DNA of 64,000 nucleotides from Prochloron sp965198675 (GCA_965198675.1 OZ240666.1:806001-870000), one strand, 5' to 3'; positions 1 through 8,580 are shown, counted from the stretch's first letter. Notes: generated by a model not told the origin, from the sequence alone. Program-made: numbers and translations.

Positions 1-79
1 CATGAATCCCCCTGTAGAACCACCTTTAAAGTGTTCCGAGTTTGCTCAAAAAATCATTGACAATTTTGTTGGTGATTAG
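1..79 (+). CDS. C-terminal end of an unidentified gene (partial)
   Basis: An open frame runs from the window edge to a TAG at 77-79. It can be read from an ATG at base 2 as only 25 residues, beginning MNPPVEPPLK and ending IDNFVGD. It is more likely the tail of a gene starting outside the window. No family is recognised and no domain can be seen. Confidence 0.25.
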   Translation, partial: MNPPVEPPLKCSEFAQKIIDNFVGD

Positions 80-144
80 TGTTATTGTTCTTGGAAATTC
101 TGGAATTGATTTTGATTGAAATTGGGCTGATTTAACCCCTGTTA

Positions 145-384
145 TTATCCTTGAAAGGGTTGCAATCTAGTATTATTAAAATTTGGCTTATTTCCCCGCG
201 CTTGTTGCAATTGATTCGATTGAAGGACCGGATTAACCAAATTAGAATTAAAGCTAGGATTGCTTCCTACTCTCGGTTGATTGAATTGATTGAATCTTTG
301 GGGAGAAGGTTGTGCTAAATTACTGTTATTGTTATTTATTGGCTCCTGGAATGATGATAAGTTTGCAGGTTTCGGTGGATTCAC
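145..384 (-). CDS. Small Asn/Gln/Pro-rich hypothetical protein
   Basis: A 79-residue frame opens with GTG on the minus strand. Its composition is dominated by Asn, Gln, Pro and Ser (for example INNNNSNLAQ and RFNQFNQPR), so it would be disordered. No signal peptide, membrane segment or known motif is visible and no convincing ribosome binding site precedes it. It lies head to head with a decayed plus-strand gene. It may be a real low-complexity protein, the tail of a larger lost gene, or a chance frame. Confidence 0.25.
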   Translation of the reverse strand: MNPPKPANLSSFQEPINNNNSNLAQPSPQRFNQFNQPRVGSNPSFNSNLVNPVLQSNQLQQARGNKPNFNNTRLQPFQG

Positions 385-387
385 GAC

Positions 388-1033
388 GTAGTTCAGTATG
401 TTTATAATGATGCTGTTGAAGCTCGACGCTTAGTCCCGATGAGCAAGGTATAGTGTGGCGAAACAGAGGAAGAGCGCCAACGCTATTTCGAAACTGGGAT
501 AACTCCAAGGGCCGATCGCCTTTGTAAACTTGTGGATAAGGTAAGGTACTTCGATCCGAAAAATGGATATCTGTATTCTTGCAGCCTCCTTGTCCATCGT
601 CCAAAGGCATTGGAGTATGCAGCTCCGGCGCTGCCTGTGGAGGAATTTTCCGTTACAGATACTAACATTGCCCTAGTTCAACGCATTACGAGCTGTCCCG
701 AAGATGACATAATGTACCTGTGAGAATACAATCTCCGTTGGCCAGTCATTATTAATTAATGCTGTTGTTGACTTTACAGAATCTGGGCCAGCTCATGTAG
801 GCCTTTTTGTACCCAGTTATCTCCGCGAACACACTATTGTAACTCCTAATGTTCGGCGGATCAAGGGTCGATCCGGGCAGCAACGGGAGCTAGAGTTTAC
901 ACTTGAATTTGATGCTCCTGTCCCAGCTCAAGCGTATTACTTTACGATTTTTGCAGTTCAAAATCTGGGGCTTTCAACTTATAGGCAACACTTTGGGATT
1001 GCAAAAAGGGCAACAATTCTCTTTTCTCTGTAA
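388..1033 (+). pseudogene. Decayed gene of unknown function, split over three frames
   Basis: Protein-like sequence continues across at least two frame breaks. The first piece reads VQYVYNDAVEARRLVPMSKV and stops at 451. The second (454-723) contains RYFETGITPRADRLCKL and KVRYFDPKNGYLYSC. The third (711-1033) contains AVVDFTESGPAHVGLFVP and LEFTLEFDAPVPAQ and ends at a TAA. The three pieces are in order and share codon style, which suggests one ancestral gene broken by small indels. The family is not recognised. Confidence 0.45.
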
Positions 1034-1157
1034 CAATCATCGTGTAGGGTGTTAGGGAATAGGGATAGTAATAATTCTAGCATAGGGGAAAGTGGGCGAT
1101 GTGGTCGCGAAATACCACGGGCAGGGAACCCCTAAAATCAGGGGTGCGCCCCTACAG

Positions 1158-2330
1158 TCATTTCGCTGACTGCATTAAGAGAAAAGCTCCCGTTCCCAAA
1201 CCGATCAAATTAGGCAACCACGCAGCCATAAAGGGAGTCAACACCCCAGAAACACCCAGAGAGGAGCTAATAAATCCCAGTAAATAGGAAAAGAAAACCA
1301 CCAATACGCAGATACCGAAACTGGTTGCTTTGCCAGTATTTTGCGGTCTGACACCTAAAGCAGCACCCACTAAGCCAAAGACGAGACAGACAAAGGGGAG
1401 AGCTAATTTCTCTTGGATCCGAACTTTGAGTTTGCGAATTTTTTTTTCATTACCGCTCAACCGCAGATTTTCTAAGCATTTCCTCGCCTGAAAAATGTTC
1501 ATCTCGCCATAGTCGTTACATTTTTTCGCCACATCTAAAGGTGCTTTAGGCAGTGCTAGTTGTTTGTGTTGAAAGCGAAGAATGTTACGATAGGAGCCGT
1601 CCGGGGCAATGAGATAAATGGTACCATTGAAAAAATCCCAAAGCCTATCTTCTACGTTCCACACTGCCGATTGGGAGGTAATAATCTGGTCCACCCCATC
1701 AGTAGAACGGTCCAAAATGGTCAAACCCTTCAGCTCTTCGCCATTGTACTCTTCAGCGTAAAACAACCGACTCATGACTTTGTCTTTATTATATTCCGGA
1801 TAAATGATATTTCTTTCTTTGAAAGGGAGTTGGTTTTTACCTAAGGCTTGCTTTAAAGTTAGAGATGCTTGATAATTGGCAGCAGGGGCGACAAAATCGT
1901 TAAATAAAAAAGTTAATCCGGTAACGAAAATACAGAAAATCAACCCAGGAAGAACGATTCGATAGACGCTAACACCAATGCTTTGCAAAGCAATTGTTTC
2001 ACTGTCGTTAGTTAGACGACTGTATGCCATTAAACAGGCTAAGAGTACAGACATGGGAAATGCCAAGACGAGAAAATCTGGCATTTTCAAAATTAACACT
2101 TTGATGGCAAGGTCCACCAGCAGACCGGATTCCGTTACTTTGCGCACTAGGTCAAAGAGAGTACCGATCGCCACTCCCAAAGAGGTAAATAGACCTAATC
2201 CGAATAAAAAAGGCATTAACAGTTCTAGGGCAATGTACCGATCCATGACCGATAAGCCAGAAATTCTTAACCCGATTATTGGCAATTTAGCTATTTTCAT
2301 TCCAGACAGTTGACTTGGATTAAAATTCAA
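1158..2330 (-). CDS. LptF/LptG-family permease (YjgP/YjgQ)
   Basis: Inner-membrane permease of the lipopolysaccharide export ABC system, which lifts LPS from the inner membrane onto the periplasmic LptA bridge. The 390 residues have the family layout: hydrophobic helices near residues 33-130 (MPFLFGLGLFTSLGVAIG; FPMSVLLACLMAYSRL), a central hydrophilic periplasmic region (about 150-290), and a C-terminal membrane block (LPFVCLVFGLVGAALGV onward). The start overlaps the end of lptB by 11 bp, so the two are translationally coupled. Cyanobacteria usually carry one permease of this family, so LptF versus LptG cannot be decided. An internal ATG at residue 11 is an alternative start. Confidence 0.88.
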   Translation of the reverse strand: MNFNPSQLSGMKIAKLPIIGLRISGLSVMDRYIALELLMPFLFGLGLFTSLGVAIGTLFDLVRKVTESGLLVDLAIKVLILKMPDFLVLAFPMSVLLACLMAYSRLTNDSETIALQSIGVSVYRIVLPGLIFCIFVTGLTFLFNDFVAPAANYQASLTLKQALGKNQLPFKERNIIYPEYNKDKVMSRLFYAEEYNGEELKGLTILDRSTDGVDQIITSQSAVWNVEDRLWDFFNGTIYLIAPDGSYRNILRFQHKQLALPKAPLDVAKKCNDYGEMNIFQARKCLENLRLSGNEKKIRKLKVRIQEKLALPFVCLVFGLVGAALGVRPQNTGKATSFGICVLVVFFSYLLGFISSSLGVSGVLTPFMAAWLPNLIGLGTGAFLLMQSAK

Positions 2331-3051
2331 CTTTAAATCGTTCGCCGAGGTAATACTTTCGCACTAAAGAGTTATTGTAAAGTTCTTCACTGTTACCGTC
2401 TGCGAGGATTTTTCCATCTCTCATAATATAGGCCCGATCCGTAATGGCCAGGGTTTCCCGCACGTTATGATCCGTAATGAGAATACCCATCTGGCGATCG
2501 CGCATTCCTGATATAATGGTTTGTATTTCCTCCACCGCAATAGGATCCACCCCAGCAAAGGGTTCATCTAATAGTAAAAATTCCGGCCCGGACACTCCTA
2601 CAGCTAGAGCCCGTGCTAACTCGGTGCGGCGCCTTTCTCCACCAGAGACTACCGAACCCTTGGTACTAGCAATTTTTTCCAGGCGAAACTCCTGGAGCAA
2701 TTCATCTAAACGCATTGGCCAATTCCTGGCAGGCATTCCAGTTTGCTCTAAGACAAGCTGGATATTTTCCGACACGGTCAGATTGCGAAAAATGCTAGCC
2801 TGCTGGGTTAGATAGCCAATACCCAAACTAGCACGTTTATCCAGCGATAAGGTCGTTACGTCTTTATCATCGAGCCACACTTTACCTTGACTCGGTTTGA
2901 TTAAACCCGTAGCCATATAAAACGTTGTGGTCTTTCCCGCTCCATTGGGACCGAGCAAACCCACAATTTCTCCCCGAGAAACTCTGATATTTGCCCCCTT
3001 GACCACCAATCGCTTACCATAGTATTTCTGGACGTTTTCTAAGGTCAGCAC
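2320..3051 (-). CDS. lptB: LPS export ABC transporter ATP-binding protein LptB
   Basis: Cytoplasmic ATPase that powers LPS extraction. The 243 residues contain a Walker A motif GPNGAGKTT (34-42), the signature VSGGERRR, a Walker B FLLLDEPFAGVDP and the switch His in ILITDHNVRET. The STKGSVVSGGERRRTELARAL stretch and the overall length match LptB (YhbG) rather than amino-acid importers. The gene sits directly upstream of the permease with an 11-bp overlap. lptA lies upstream but is separated by a repeat-containing insert. Confidence 0.93.
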   Translation of the reverse strand: MLTLENVQKYYGKRLVVKGANIRVSRGEIVGLLGPNGAGKTTTFYMATGLIKPSQGKVWLDDKDVTTLSLDKRASLGIGYLTQQASIFRNLTVSENIQLVLEQTGMPARNWPMRLDELLQEFRLEKIASTKGSVVSGGERRRTELARALAVGVSGPEFLLLDEPFAGVDPIAVEEIQTIISGMRDRQMGILITDHNVRETLAITDRAYIMRDGKILADGNSEELYNNSLVRKYYLGERFKVEF

Positions 3052-3426
3052 CCCGCTCTAAAGCTCCGTGGCTCTCGTGCCTCTAATTTTTAGGTAGCTG
3101 ACCAGCCTAAGCCCTATGAGGGCTACGTTATCGGCAAGAGTTAAAGACCTACCTTGGGGTGCGTAGCCAGCTCCAAGCTCTAGAACCCGGCAGTTAAACA
3201 GTTCTACGAGGGGTAAGACAGTGCTGTCGAGATAGTACCCACCCCCTTTCCCCCTCCCGGGAGGGGGTAGGGGTGGGTTGGCGAGGCTAACATTCCCCAG
3301 AAATGGGAGATAGAGGGCGTTATTGCCCTCAACCCCGCAAGGGGTGTGCTTACGGAGGCTAAAGCGACGGGGTTTCCAACAAAGGAAATTATTCATGATA
3401 GTCAAGATTTACTCATCCGGAATTTC
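3052..3426. other. Repeat-filled insert between lptA and lptB
   Basis: No gene is supported in this 375-bp spacer. A 115-codon minus-strand frame crosses it, but its sequence (Pro/Gly runs translated from a palindrome) does not look like a protein. It contains a C-rich/G-rich inverted repeat (3237-3278), a second inverted repeat near 3322-3345 (ccctcaaccccgcaaggggt) and text like the flanks of cyanobacterial IS200/IS605 elements. It is probably the remains of a mobile element that split the lpt genes. Confidence 0.5.
3237..3278. repeat. ACCCACCCC/GGGGTGGGT palindromic repeat, copy 1
   Basis: Arms beginning acccaccccc and ending ggggtgggt flank a core ccctcccgggaggggg. Related copies lie at 7997-8056, 29089-29135 and 39545-39646, always in IS debris. 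The G-rich arm could fold as a hairpin or a G-quadruplex; this is inference. Confidence 0.8.
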
Positions 3427-3897
3427 TTAATTTGGTGTTGCTCCCACTGACGAGCCAGGTTGAGATGACTCTGGTACAATATAGATTGATTCTACCTGTT
3501 GATTTGGTTTGGGAGTAGCCACAAAGCGTCCTTCATCAATGGCATAAACCATTGTCTCTGCTCTAATACTGTTACCGTCTTGAAGAACGTAAACATTCCC
3601 ACTGAGGATCAGGCGATTCTCCCGAGAGTAGTATTCAGCTTGTGCTGCTGTTGCTTGAAGCTTTCGGGTTGGATAATTTACTTTTACGTTACCCCGTGCT
3701 GTAATTACTCCAGTTTCCTCATTTGCTTCTTGGACATCGGCACGAACCACAATTCTATTGTCCTGGACAGGATTTTGAGCTTGAACTTCTCTCTGTAGGG
3801 TTGGTGTTAGGGCAAAGAAGCTGACAATCGCCACTGTGGAACCGAAAAATAACCCCAAATGATGTTTGAGGCGAATGGATCGAGTAAAGGAGCCCAT
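3427..3897 (-). CDS. lptA: LptA/OstA-like periplasmic protein
   Basis: Likely the periplasmic bridge protein of LPS export. The 156 residues start with a basic stretch and a hydrophobic segment (LGLFFGSTVAIVSFFAL, about 14-30), consistent with a signal peptide or anchor. An OstA/LptA beta-jellyroll follows (RIVVRADVQEANEETG, ITARGNVKVNYPTRKLQATA, YYSRENRLILSGNVYVLQDG). The TARGNV and LSGNV strand repeats are typical of the fold. Genetic linkage with lptB and the permease supports the call. The tail is low complexity. Confidence 0.85.
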   Translation of the reverse strand: MGSFTRSIRLKHHLGLFFGSTVAIVSFFALTPTLQREVQAQNPVQDNRIVVRADVQEANEETGVITARGNVKVNYPTRKLQATAAQAEYYSRENRLILSGNVYVLQDGNSIRAETMVYAIDEGRFVATPKPNQQVESIYIVPESSQPGSSVGATPN

Positions 3898-3909
3898 GAT
3901 GATTTAGCG

Positions 3910-3945
3910 TAAAAATATCACAATAGTTTTAAATATTGTAATCTC
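3910..3945. promoter_or_regulatory. Possible dyad upstream of lptA
   Basis: An AT-rich spacer holds the imperfect dyad CACAATAG-TTTTA-AATATTGTAA, about 20-40 bp upstream of the lptA start. It could be an operator or simply AT-rich promoter DNA. No regulator is assigned. Confidence 0.25.
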
Positions 3946-3971
3946 TATTGACAGTGACGTTTTTTTGCTCC

Positions 3972-4343
3972 CTAAAGTTTCCCCTCTGTCCGTATTTTCG
4001 GCCACCGGGGGGTTGTAACCTCCAAGATATTCTCATAGAAAGATTTTTGCAGTGCTTCCAACAATGCAGTGCTTTCTGTGAGGAAGGTGCTGACGTCAAC
4101 ACCTTCGTAGAAAGGCTGATAGTCTTTTAGCTTTCTGGTTCCTTCTCCCAACAAAATCGCTGCCCCACGTTTGTTGTCGTTACTAAGATGATAGCAGCCC
4201 ACTGCAATTTGAATAATTCCTTGATAAAATGCTCTTTCTGGTTCAGCTGCTTCCATCCAGAGGGCTTCTAGGGTATCATGACAGGGGTAAAATTGTTGTT
4301 GGTTGAATTCTTCCACACCCTGCCAAAATGATTGTGTTAGCAT
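3972..4343 (-). CDS. DUF309 domain protein
   Basis: A 123-residue all-helical protein of the DUF309 family. Visible family features are FWQGVEEFNQQQFYPCHDTLE near the N terminus, ERAFYQGIIQIAVGCYHLSN in the middle and LGEGTRKLKDYQP after it. The conserved H-E/D pair (CHDTLEALW) is present. The biochemical role is unknown. It lies 74 bp upstream of lptA on the same strand and may be cotranscribed with it. Confidence 0.85.
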   Translation of the reverse strand: MLTQSFWQGVEEFNQQQFYPCHDTLEALWMEAAEPERAFYQGIIQIAVGCYHLSNDNKRGAAILLGEGTRKLKDYQPFYEGVDVSTFLTESTALLEALQKSFYENILEVTTPRWPKIRTEGKL

Positions 4344-4426
4344 AATTTACAGTTACCAGGTACTAAGATGACTATAAACTATAGAGGTTAATTTGGTAAC
4401 TGGTTTATGTGGCGATACTTTTTTGG

Positions 4427-4795
4427 TTAAGACGCCATATTGTCTCTTACTTCTTCAATATATTCCAGGGAAATTTCCTGCTGTTCCCCGGCAAAATCGT
4501 TATCTGGGGTAAGGAACAACATACAGTGACACTCTTTGCGCTCTCGCATTGGTACACAGGGGCAGTTCCAGAAAGTATTCTTTACTTCTGCTTCTTTGTC
4601 TTCATAATGACGACAGGGACACAATGGCGCTCCCAACTCTTCTTTATGCTTTGCTAGTCCTTCAATGACTACTGCGGTAACGGAAGCATCCATGCAAAAG
4701 TATGTGTCTGTACGTTGAGCGTACTTTTCGGCAAAATTTTTCATTGCCACTAAGGCTTTATCGCTGTTTGTTTTCTCGGTGTTTGCTGAAGTCAT
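4427..4795 (-). CDS. ftrC: Ferredoxin-thioredoxin reductase catalytic subunit
   Basis: Catalytic beta subunit of FTR, which passes electrons from photosynthetic ferredoxin to thioredoxins through a 4Fe-4S cluster and an adjacent disulfide. The 122 residues contain CPC (59-61), CPC (78-80) and CHC (89-91). By analogy with the Synechocystis enzyme, Cys59, 78, 80 and 89 bind the cluster and Cys61-Cys91 form the redox disulfide. HYEDKEAEVKNTFWNCPCVP is highly characteristic. The variable subunit gene is not adjacent. The gene is divergent from comF. Also named ftrB in some genomes. Confidence 0.96.
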   Translation of the reverse strand: MTSANTEKTNSDKALVAMKNFAEKYAQRTDTYFCMDASVTAVVIEGLAKHKEELGAPLCPCRHYEDKEAEVKNTFWNCPCVPMRERKECHCMLFLTPDNDFAGEQQEISLEYIEEVRDNMAS

Positions 4796-4982
4796 AGATT
4801 TAATTAGCTGCTAATTAGTCAATTTTTTACAAAAGAAATAGGAAAAGTAATTTAATTCCCTGGTTATGCTATGCTTGTTCTAACTGGACGGTTATTTCCG
4901 TGACCCTAAAATTATCATATTTTCATAATTATTTCTACCCCATGCACAACTTTTGATTATACAACCCACCGTGCACCACCCA

Positions 4983-5654
4983 ATGTTAAAAAGCTTGCTA
5001 TCTCTCCTGCTCAAGGAGAATTGTCCTCTGTGTTGCCGTTCCGCTGACGATACTCTCTGTGCTGATTGTCAGGGACAACTCCAGGACTGTAAATTAGAAA
5101 ACTGTAGTCAATTTTGGCAAGGAGATTTACCTTTGTTTGCTTGGGGTACCTATGGGGGTGAACTGAGAAGGGCGATCGCTTCTCTCAAATACCACAACCA
5201 CCCTGAGTTAGCACGACCCCTGGGATATTGGCTGGGTAAGGCTTGGGGAGAGGCAAACCCTCTAGGAAAGAGAAAAAAATTGACTGTAGTTCCGATCCCA
5301 ATTCACCCTCAAAGAAGGAAAGAACGGGGTTTTAATCAAGCAGAGTTGCTGGCACGGAGTTTTTGTCGCTACACGGGCTACCCTTTGGCGGCCAAAGCTT
5401 TAAAGCGGGTCAAAGCAACTGAGGCTTTCTTTAATTTAAACCTGCAAGAAAGGAAAGAACAACTGAAAGAAGCTTTTGCCAAAGGAAAAGGTATCCGGCG
5501 CTGCAAACTTGGATCGCCAGTATTAATATTAGACGATATCCATACCACCGGGCAAACTGCCCGCCAAGCTGCTCAAGTGCTGTGCCAGGAAGGAATGAAT
5601 GTTGTGGGAGTGGTGGCGATCGCTGCTGCTGGCAGAAAAACGGGGGATCTATAA
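4983..5654 (+). CDS. comF: ComF family protein (phosphoribosyltransferase-like)
   Basis: About 223 residues with the ComF layout: an N-terminal Cys cluster (CPLCC and CADC) for zinc, a middle region with VVPIPIHPQRRKERGFNQAE, and a C-terminal PRPP-type loop VLILDDIHTTGQT. ComF proteins support DNA uptake in naturally competent bacteria; the substrate of the PRTase-like fold is unknown. The frame is open upstream to a TTG at 4953, but the ATG at 4983 gives the usual start just before the Cys motif. Upstream sequence to 4796 is an intergenic promoter region shared with ftrC. Confidence 0.88.
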   Translation: MLKSLLSLLLKENCPLCCRSADDTLCADCQGQLQDCKLENCSQFWQGDLPLFAWGTYGGELRRAIASLKYHNHPELARPLGYWLGKAWGEANPLGKRKKLTVVPIPIHPQRRKERGFNQAELLARSFCRYTGYPLAAKALKRVKATEAFFNLNLQERKEQLKEAFAKGKGIRRCKLGSPVLILDDIHTTGQTARQAAQVLCQEGMNVVGVVAIAAAGRKTGDL

Positions 5655-5722
5655 GGGAACTTAGAACCCCACACCCTTACAGGATAAGATGGAATTGGAA
5701 CAAAATCTTCACCCTCCTGAAT

Positions 5723-6403
5723 ATGATCACAGTCTCTCAATCTACTTATACGAAGAACCAAATTATCGCCTGGCTGCGAGGCTTACTGGCCATTGCCTGG
5801 GCAGACGGACATTTCGATCCCGAAGAAAAGGAATTAATCACCCAGTTAACTGAAAATGAATTAGCTCTGGATGGGGATCTGGAAACTTTGACTCCTATTA
5901 CCCCAGTAGAATTAGCAGTGGCTTTGGGTGAGGATAAAACAACGGCGGAAAATTTCTTGCGCACGGGGGTATTAGTAGCAATTGCTGATGGGGTTTACTC
6001 GGAACCGGAAGCAATACTGCTACAAGCTTTTAGCGATGCTCTCGGGTTAAAAGTAGAAGCGCTCAAGTCCTTGGAGCATACTCTGTACAAACCGGAAATA
6101 ACCACCGCCGAAACTGAGAAGACGGAAAGCATTGCTCATCCTCATCCAGATCTCTTGCAACCAGTAAGAGTCTGGTTAGACGGGATGGACGTTAAGGAAC
6201 CCCGGGTGGCGAAATTCATCTGTAAAATGGTTCCCTCTCAATGTCCTTTCGAGCGGGATGTTAAGCTTTTCGGTCGCAAAATCGTCCACATTCCCCCTCT
6301 GTGTAAGCTGAATCCTCTTTACGAGCAGTTAGTTGGTTTGCGCTTCCGGGCCTTGTCTTATCTGGCTGATGATTGCGACGAAGATGTTTCCGAATATATT
6401 TAA
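5723..6403 (+). CDS. TerB-like / Mo-dependent nitrogenase C-terminal domain protein
   Basis: About 226 residues with two parts. Residues 1-120 form a helical TerB-like domain (AWADGHFDPEEKELI and IADGVYSEPEAILLQAF, each with acidic metal-site-like turns). Residues about 150-226 form the cyanobacterial Mo-nitro_C domain (CKMVPSQCPFERDVKLFGR, IPPLCKLNPLYEQLVGLR). Despite that family name it is not a nitrogenase subunit; the domain occurs in many cyanobacteria without evidence of a role in nitrogen fixation. The frame is open upstream into comF, but the ATG at 5723 starts the homologous region. Confidence 0.8.
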   Translation: MITVSQSTYTKNQIIAWLRGLLAIAWADGHFDPEEKELITQLTENELALDGDLETLTPITPVELAVALGEDKTTAENFLRTGVLVAIADGVYSEPEAILLQAFSDALGLKVEALKSLEHTLYKPEITTAETEKTESIAHPHPDLLQPVRVWLDGMDVKEPRVAKFICKMVPSQCPFERDVKLFGRKIVHIPPLCKLNPLYEQLVGLRFRALSYLADDCDEDVSEYI

Positions 6404-6425
6404 TAATTACCCCCTGTAAGAAGAA

Positions 6426-7439
6426 ATGCAATTTATCGATTTAGCTGAAATTGAGATAGAAGCTGGCCAAGGTGGGGACGGTATGGTGGCTTTTCGGCGG
6501 GAAAAATACGTGCCAGCTGGGGGACCTGCTGGAGGGAATGGGGGCCGGGGCGGTTCTATTTTTTTGCAGGGGGCGGAACATTTGCAAACCTTGCTAGATT
6601 TTAAATATGCCCGCCACTTCAAAGCGGAAAATGGGAAAAGGGGCGGTCCTAATAATTGTACCGGGGCAGCGGGAAGAGATCGCACCATCGAACTCCCCTG
6701 CGGTACAGTAATTTATGATGCTGACAAAAATGAATTATTGGGGGATTTGGTAGAAGCAGGACAGCGGATTTGTATTGCCCAAGGAGGTAAGGGGGGCTTG
6801 GGTAACAAGCATTTTTTGAGCAATCGCAACCGTGCCCCGGAATTGGCTCTCCCCGGACTCCCAGGAGAGATGCGCCGCTTGCGCTTGGAGTTGAAGTTAC
6901 TTGCAAAAGTAGGCATAATTGGGTTACCTAATGCAGGTAAGTCTACTTTAATTACCGCCCTTTCTTCTGCCCGCCCTAAGGTAGCCAATTATCCTTTTAC
7001 TACCTTAGTTCCCAATTTAGGGGTAGTGCGCAAACCCACTGGGGACGGTACCGTCTTTGCGGACATTCCAGGACTGATTGCTGGTGCCCATGCTGGTGTG
7101 GGTTTGGGGCACGATTTTCTCCGCCATATCGAACGCACTCGTCTTCTGGTCCATTTAATTGATCTGACGGGGGTTGACCCCATTGCTGATTATCACACCA
7201 TTCAAGCTGAGTTAGGAGCTTACGGGCAGGGTTTGCTTTCTCGGCCCCAAATTATTGGGCTGAATAAAGTGGATGCTGCTGCCGTCGAAATAAGGGAAAT
7301 GGCGATCGCCGAACTTACTCACCTTACCTCAGCCCCCATTTTCCCCATTTCAGCCGTTGCTCATAGGGGACTGGATCCCCTTTTGCAAGCTGTCTGGGAA
7401 GCTTTGGATCGAGTTAGTGACTCTTCAACGAGGGTTTAA
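6426..7439 (+). CDS. obgE: GTPase ObgE
   Basis: Ribosome-associated Obg GTPase, involved in late 50S assembly and stress signalling. The 337 residues have the glycine-rich Obg fold (1-158; GGDGMVAFRREKYVPAGGP, GGNGGRGGSIF) and the G domain: G1 GLPNAGKST, switch region YPFTTL, G3 DIPGLIAGA, G4 NKVD. The optional C-terminal OCT domain is absent, as in many cyanobacteria. Its 3' end overlaps the convergent KH gene by 26 bp. Confidence 0.96.
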   Translation: MQFIDLAEIEIEAGQGGDGMVAFRREKYVPAGGPAGGNGGRGGSIFLQGAEHLQTLLDFKYARHFKAENGKRGGPNNCTGAAGRDRTIELPCGTVIYDADKNELLGDLVEAGQRICIAQGGKGGLGNKHFLSNRNRAPELALPGLPGEMRRLRLELKLLAKVGIIGLPNAGKSTLITALSSARPKVANYPFTTLVPNLGVVRKPTGDGTVFADIPGLIAGAHAGVGLGHDFLRHIERTRLLVHLIDLTGVDPIADYHTIQAELGAYGQGLLSRPQIIGLNKVDAAAVEIREMAIAELTHLTSAPIFPISAVAHRGLDPLLQAVWEALDRVSDSSTRV

Positions 7440-7740
7440 CTGGATTGGGGAAACGACGAGAGCAGGGTTTCGGCTTGCGTTCTTCGCTTTCGTAAACATC
7501 CAAATAGAAGGATTGTCCTGCGGTTGAAGCTGCTACTGCCAGCACTTTCCGAATTGCTTGAATGTTGCGTCCCCCACGACCAAAGACTCTTCCCTGATCT
7601 ACCTCTTCAAATGCCACCCGCAGCCATACTTCCTGGTTATTCTTGCACTGCGAGCAGTCTATGCTTAGGGATTGGGGGTATTTTAACAAGGGCTGGAGGA
7701 GAAATTGTGCCAGTTCAATATAGTTGGGGCTGGTTTTTAC
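7414..7740 (-). CDS. KH-domain RNA-binding protein (KhpA/YlqC-like), start codon lost or unusual
   Basis: A KH domain with the GRGG loop (VFGRGGRNIQAIRKVL), followed by VAASTAGQSFYLDVYE. The homologous reading begins TSPNYIELAQFLLQPLL and is open back to codon GTA at 7738-7740, immediately after an in-frame TAG at 7741-7743. No ATG or GTG lies in that interval; TTG at 7687-7689 is the first standard start and would remove about 17 conserved residues. In cyanobacteria this gene normally follows ffh-rpsP, as here, but foreign repeat and TnpB DNA now separates it from rpsP. Either translation starts at a weak codon or the gene is damaged. Confidence 0.75.
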   Translation of the reverse strand, partial: VKTSPNYIELAQFLLQPLLKYPQSLSIDCSQCKNNQEVWLRVAFEEVDQGRVFGRGGRNIQAIRKVLAVAASTAGQSFYLDVYESEERKPKPCSRRFPNPVKPSLKSH

Positions 7741-8056
7741 CTAAATGTCGGCAGAAGGCTCACACCAAACCTCGCGCCAAGGCGCTAAGGCGCAAAGGGA
7801 CACAATTACACTCCTCTTGCGGTATAGCACCGTCTCCTCCCCATCCTTCGCGTACTTTGCGTCTTTGCGTGACCAAATCAAAGATTATGGTGTGAGATGA
7901 ATGACGACGCCGGGGTGTGGTACAATAAGGGGAGCGTTCGGGTAAAAATCCCTATGATTGTCTCCGAAATGAAACTGAAAGGAACTGAAGACCAGTACCC
8001 ACCCCCCTTGCCCCCCTCCCGGGTTCCCCTCCTGGGAGGGGGCTACGGGGGTGGGT
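7741..8056. repeat. Repeat block at the 5' side of a TnpB remnant
   Basis: No gene. It begins at the interrupted 5' end of the KH gene and holds a degenerate gcgccaaggcgctaaggcgc / tttgcgtctttgcgtgacc repeat of a kind scattered across the window. Next comes an IS-end-like stretch (gtgtgagatgaatgacg at about 7890, compare 39142), and then the C-rich/G-rich palindrome (7997-8056). The palindrome directly abuts the truncated tnpB. Confidence 0.55.
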
Positions 8057-8462
8057 AGCGATTGAAGACCTGAGAGTGCGCAATATGGTTAAGAACCACA
8101 GTCTAGCCAAATCTATTAATGATGCGGCCTGGTATCGCTTCCGCGAGTGGCTAGAATACTTCGGTAGTATCTATAGGGTTGAAGTGATAGCAGTTGACCC
8201 AAAATATACCTCCCAGAACTGCTCCAGTTGCGGTAAGAAGGTTTTGAAGTCATTAAGTACCAGGACTCATGTATGCTCCTATTGTGGATATATGGCTGAC
8301 CGGGATGAGAACGCTGCAATCAACATCTTATCCAAGGCATTAGAGCAATCTAAAACTACCCTGGGGCACAGGGAAAGTAACGCCTCTGGAGAGAACCCCC
8401 TCTGCTCCTGCTCAGGCGCGGCAGCGCAGGAGCAGGGGTGGAAACACCACGTAGGATGCTAA
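8057..8462 (+). pseudogene. 5'-truncated TnpB (IS200/IS605 family)
   Basis: Only the C-terminal third of a TnpB nuclease remains. It has VAIEDLRVRNMVKNHSLAKS (RuvC-II region with the catalytic Glu), SINDAAWYRFREWLEYFG, then DPKYTSQNCSSCG and CSYCG (a four-Cys zinc finger) and DRDENAAINIL with the RuvC-III Asp. The frame starts inside the preceding palindrome with no start codon. The tail after ESNASG reads through another short inverted repeat (CTCCTGCTCAGG...GCAGGAGCAG, 8400-8435) to a TAA. It cannot be functional. Confidence 0.85.
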
Positions 8463-8580
8463 GAAGTCGTAGGATGCGTTACTAGCCGTAAGTAGTAGCA
8501 ACAATACAAACTTTGTTGGCGTAACGCATCGTACGTAGCAGCATCCTAAATTAAATGGGTTAGCGTAACGCATCCTACGC
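8463..8580. repeat. Noncoding cassette bounded by 14-bp inverted repeats
   Basis: GTAGGATGCGTTAC (8469-8482) and its exact complement (8565-8578) bound about 110 bp that include acaatacaaactttgttgg and an inner atgcgtta-type repeat. The same cassette occurs at 22673-22860 in the opposite orientation, in another copy of the same IS type. Confidence 0.75.

Noticed and set aside
3058..3405. 115-codon minus-strand frame between lptA and lptB
   Set aside because: It is translated straight through a palindrome and a Pro/Gly-rich run; composition and lack of any motif argue against a gene.
5723..6403. Nitrogenase component suggested by the Mo-dependent nitrogenase C-terminal domain
   Set aside because: The domain name is historical. 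No nif genes or P-cluster motifs occur here, and the N-terminal part is TerB-like.
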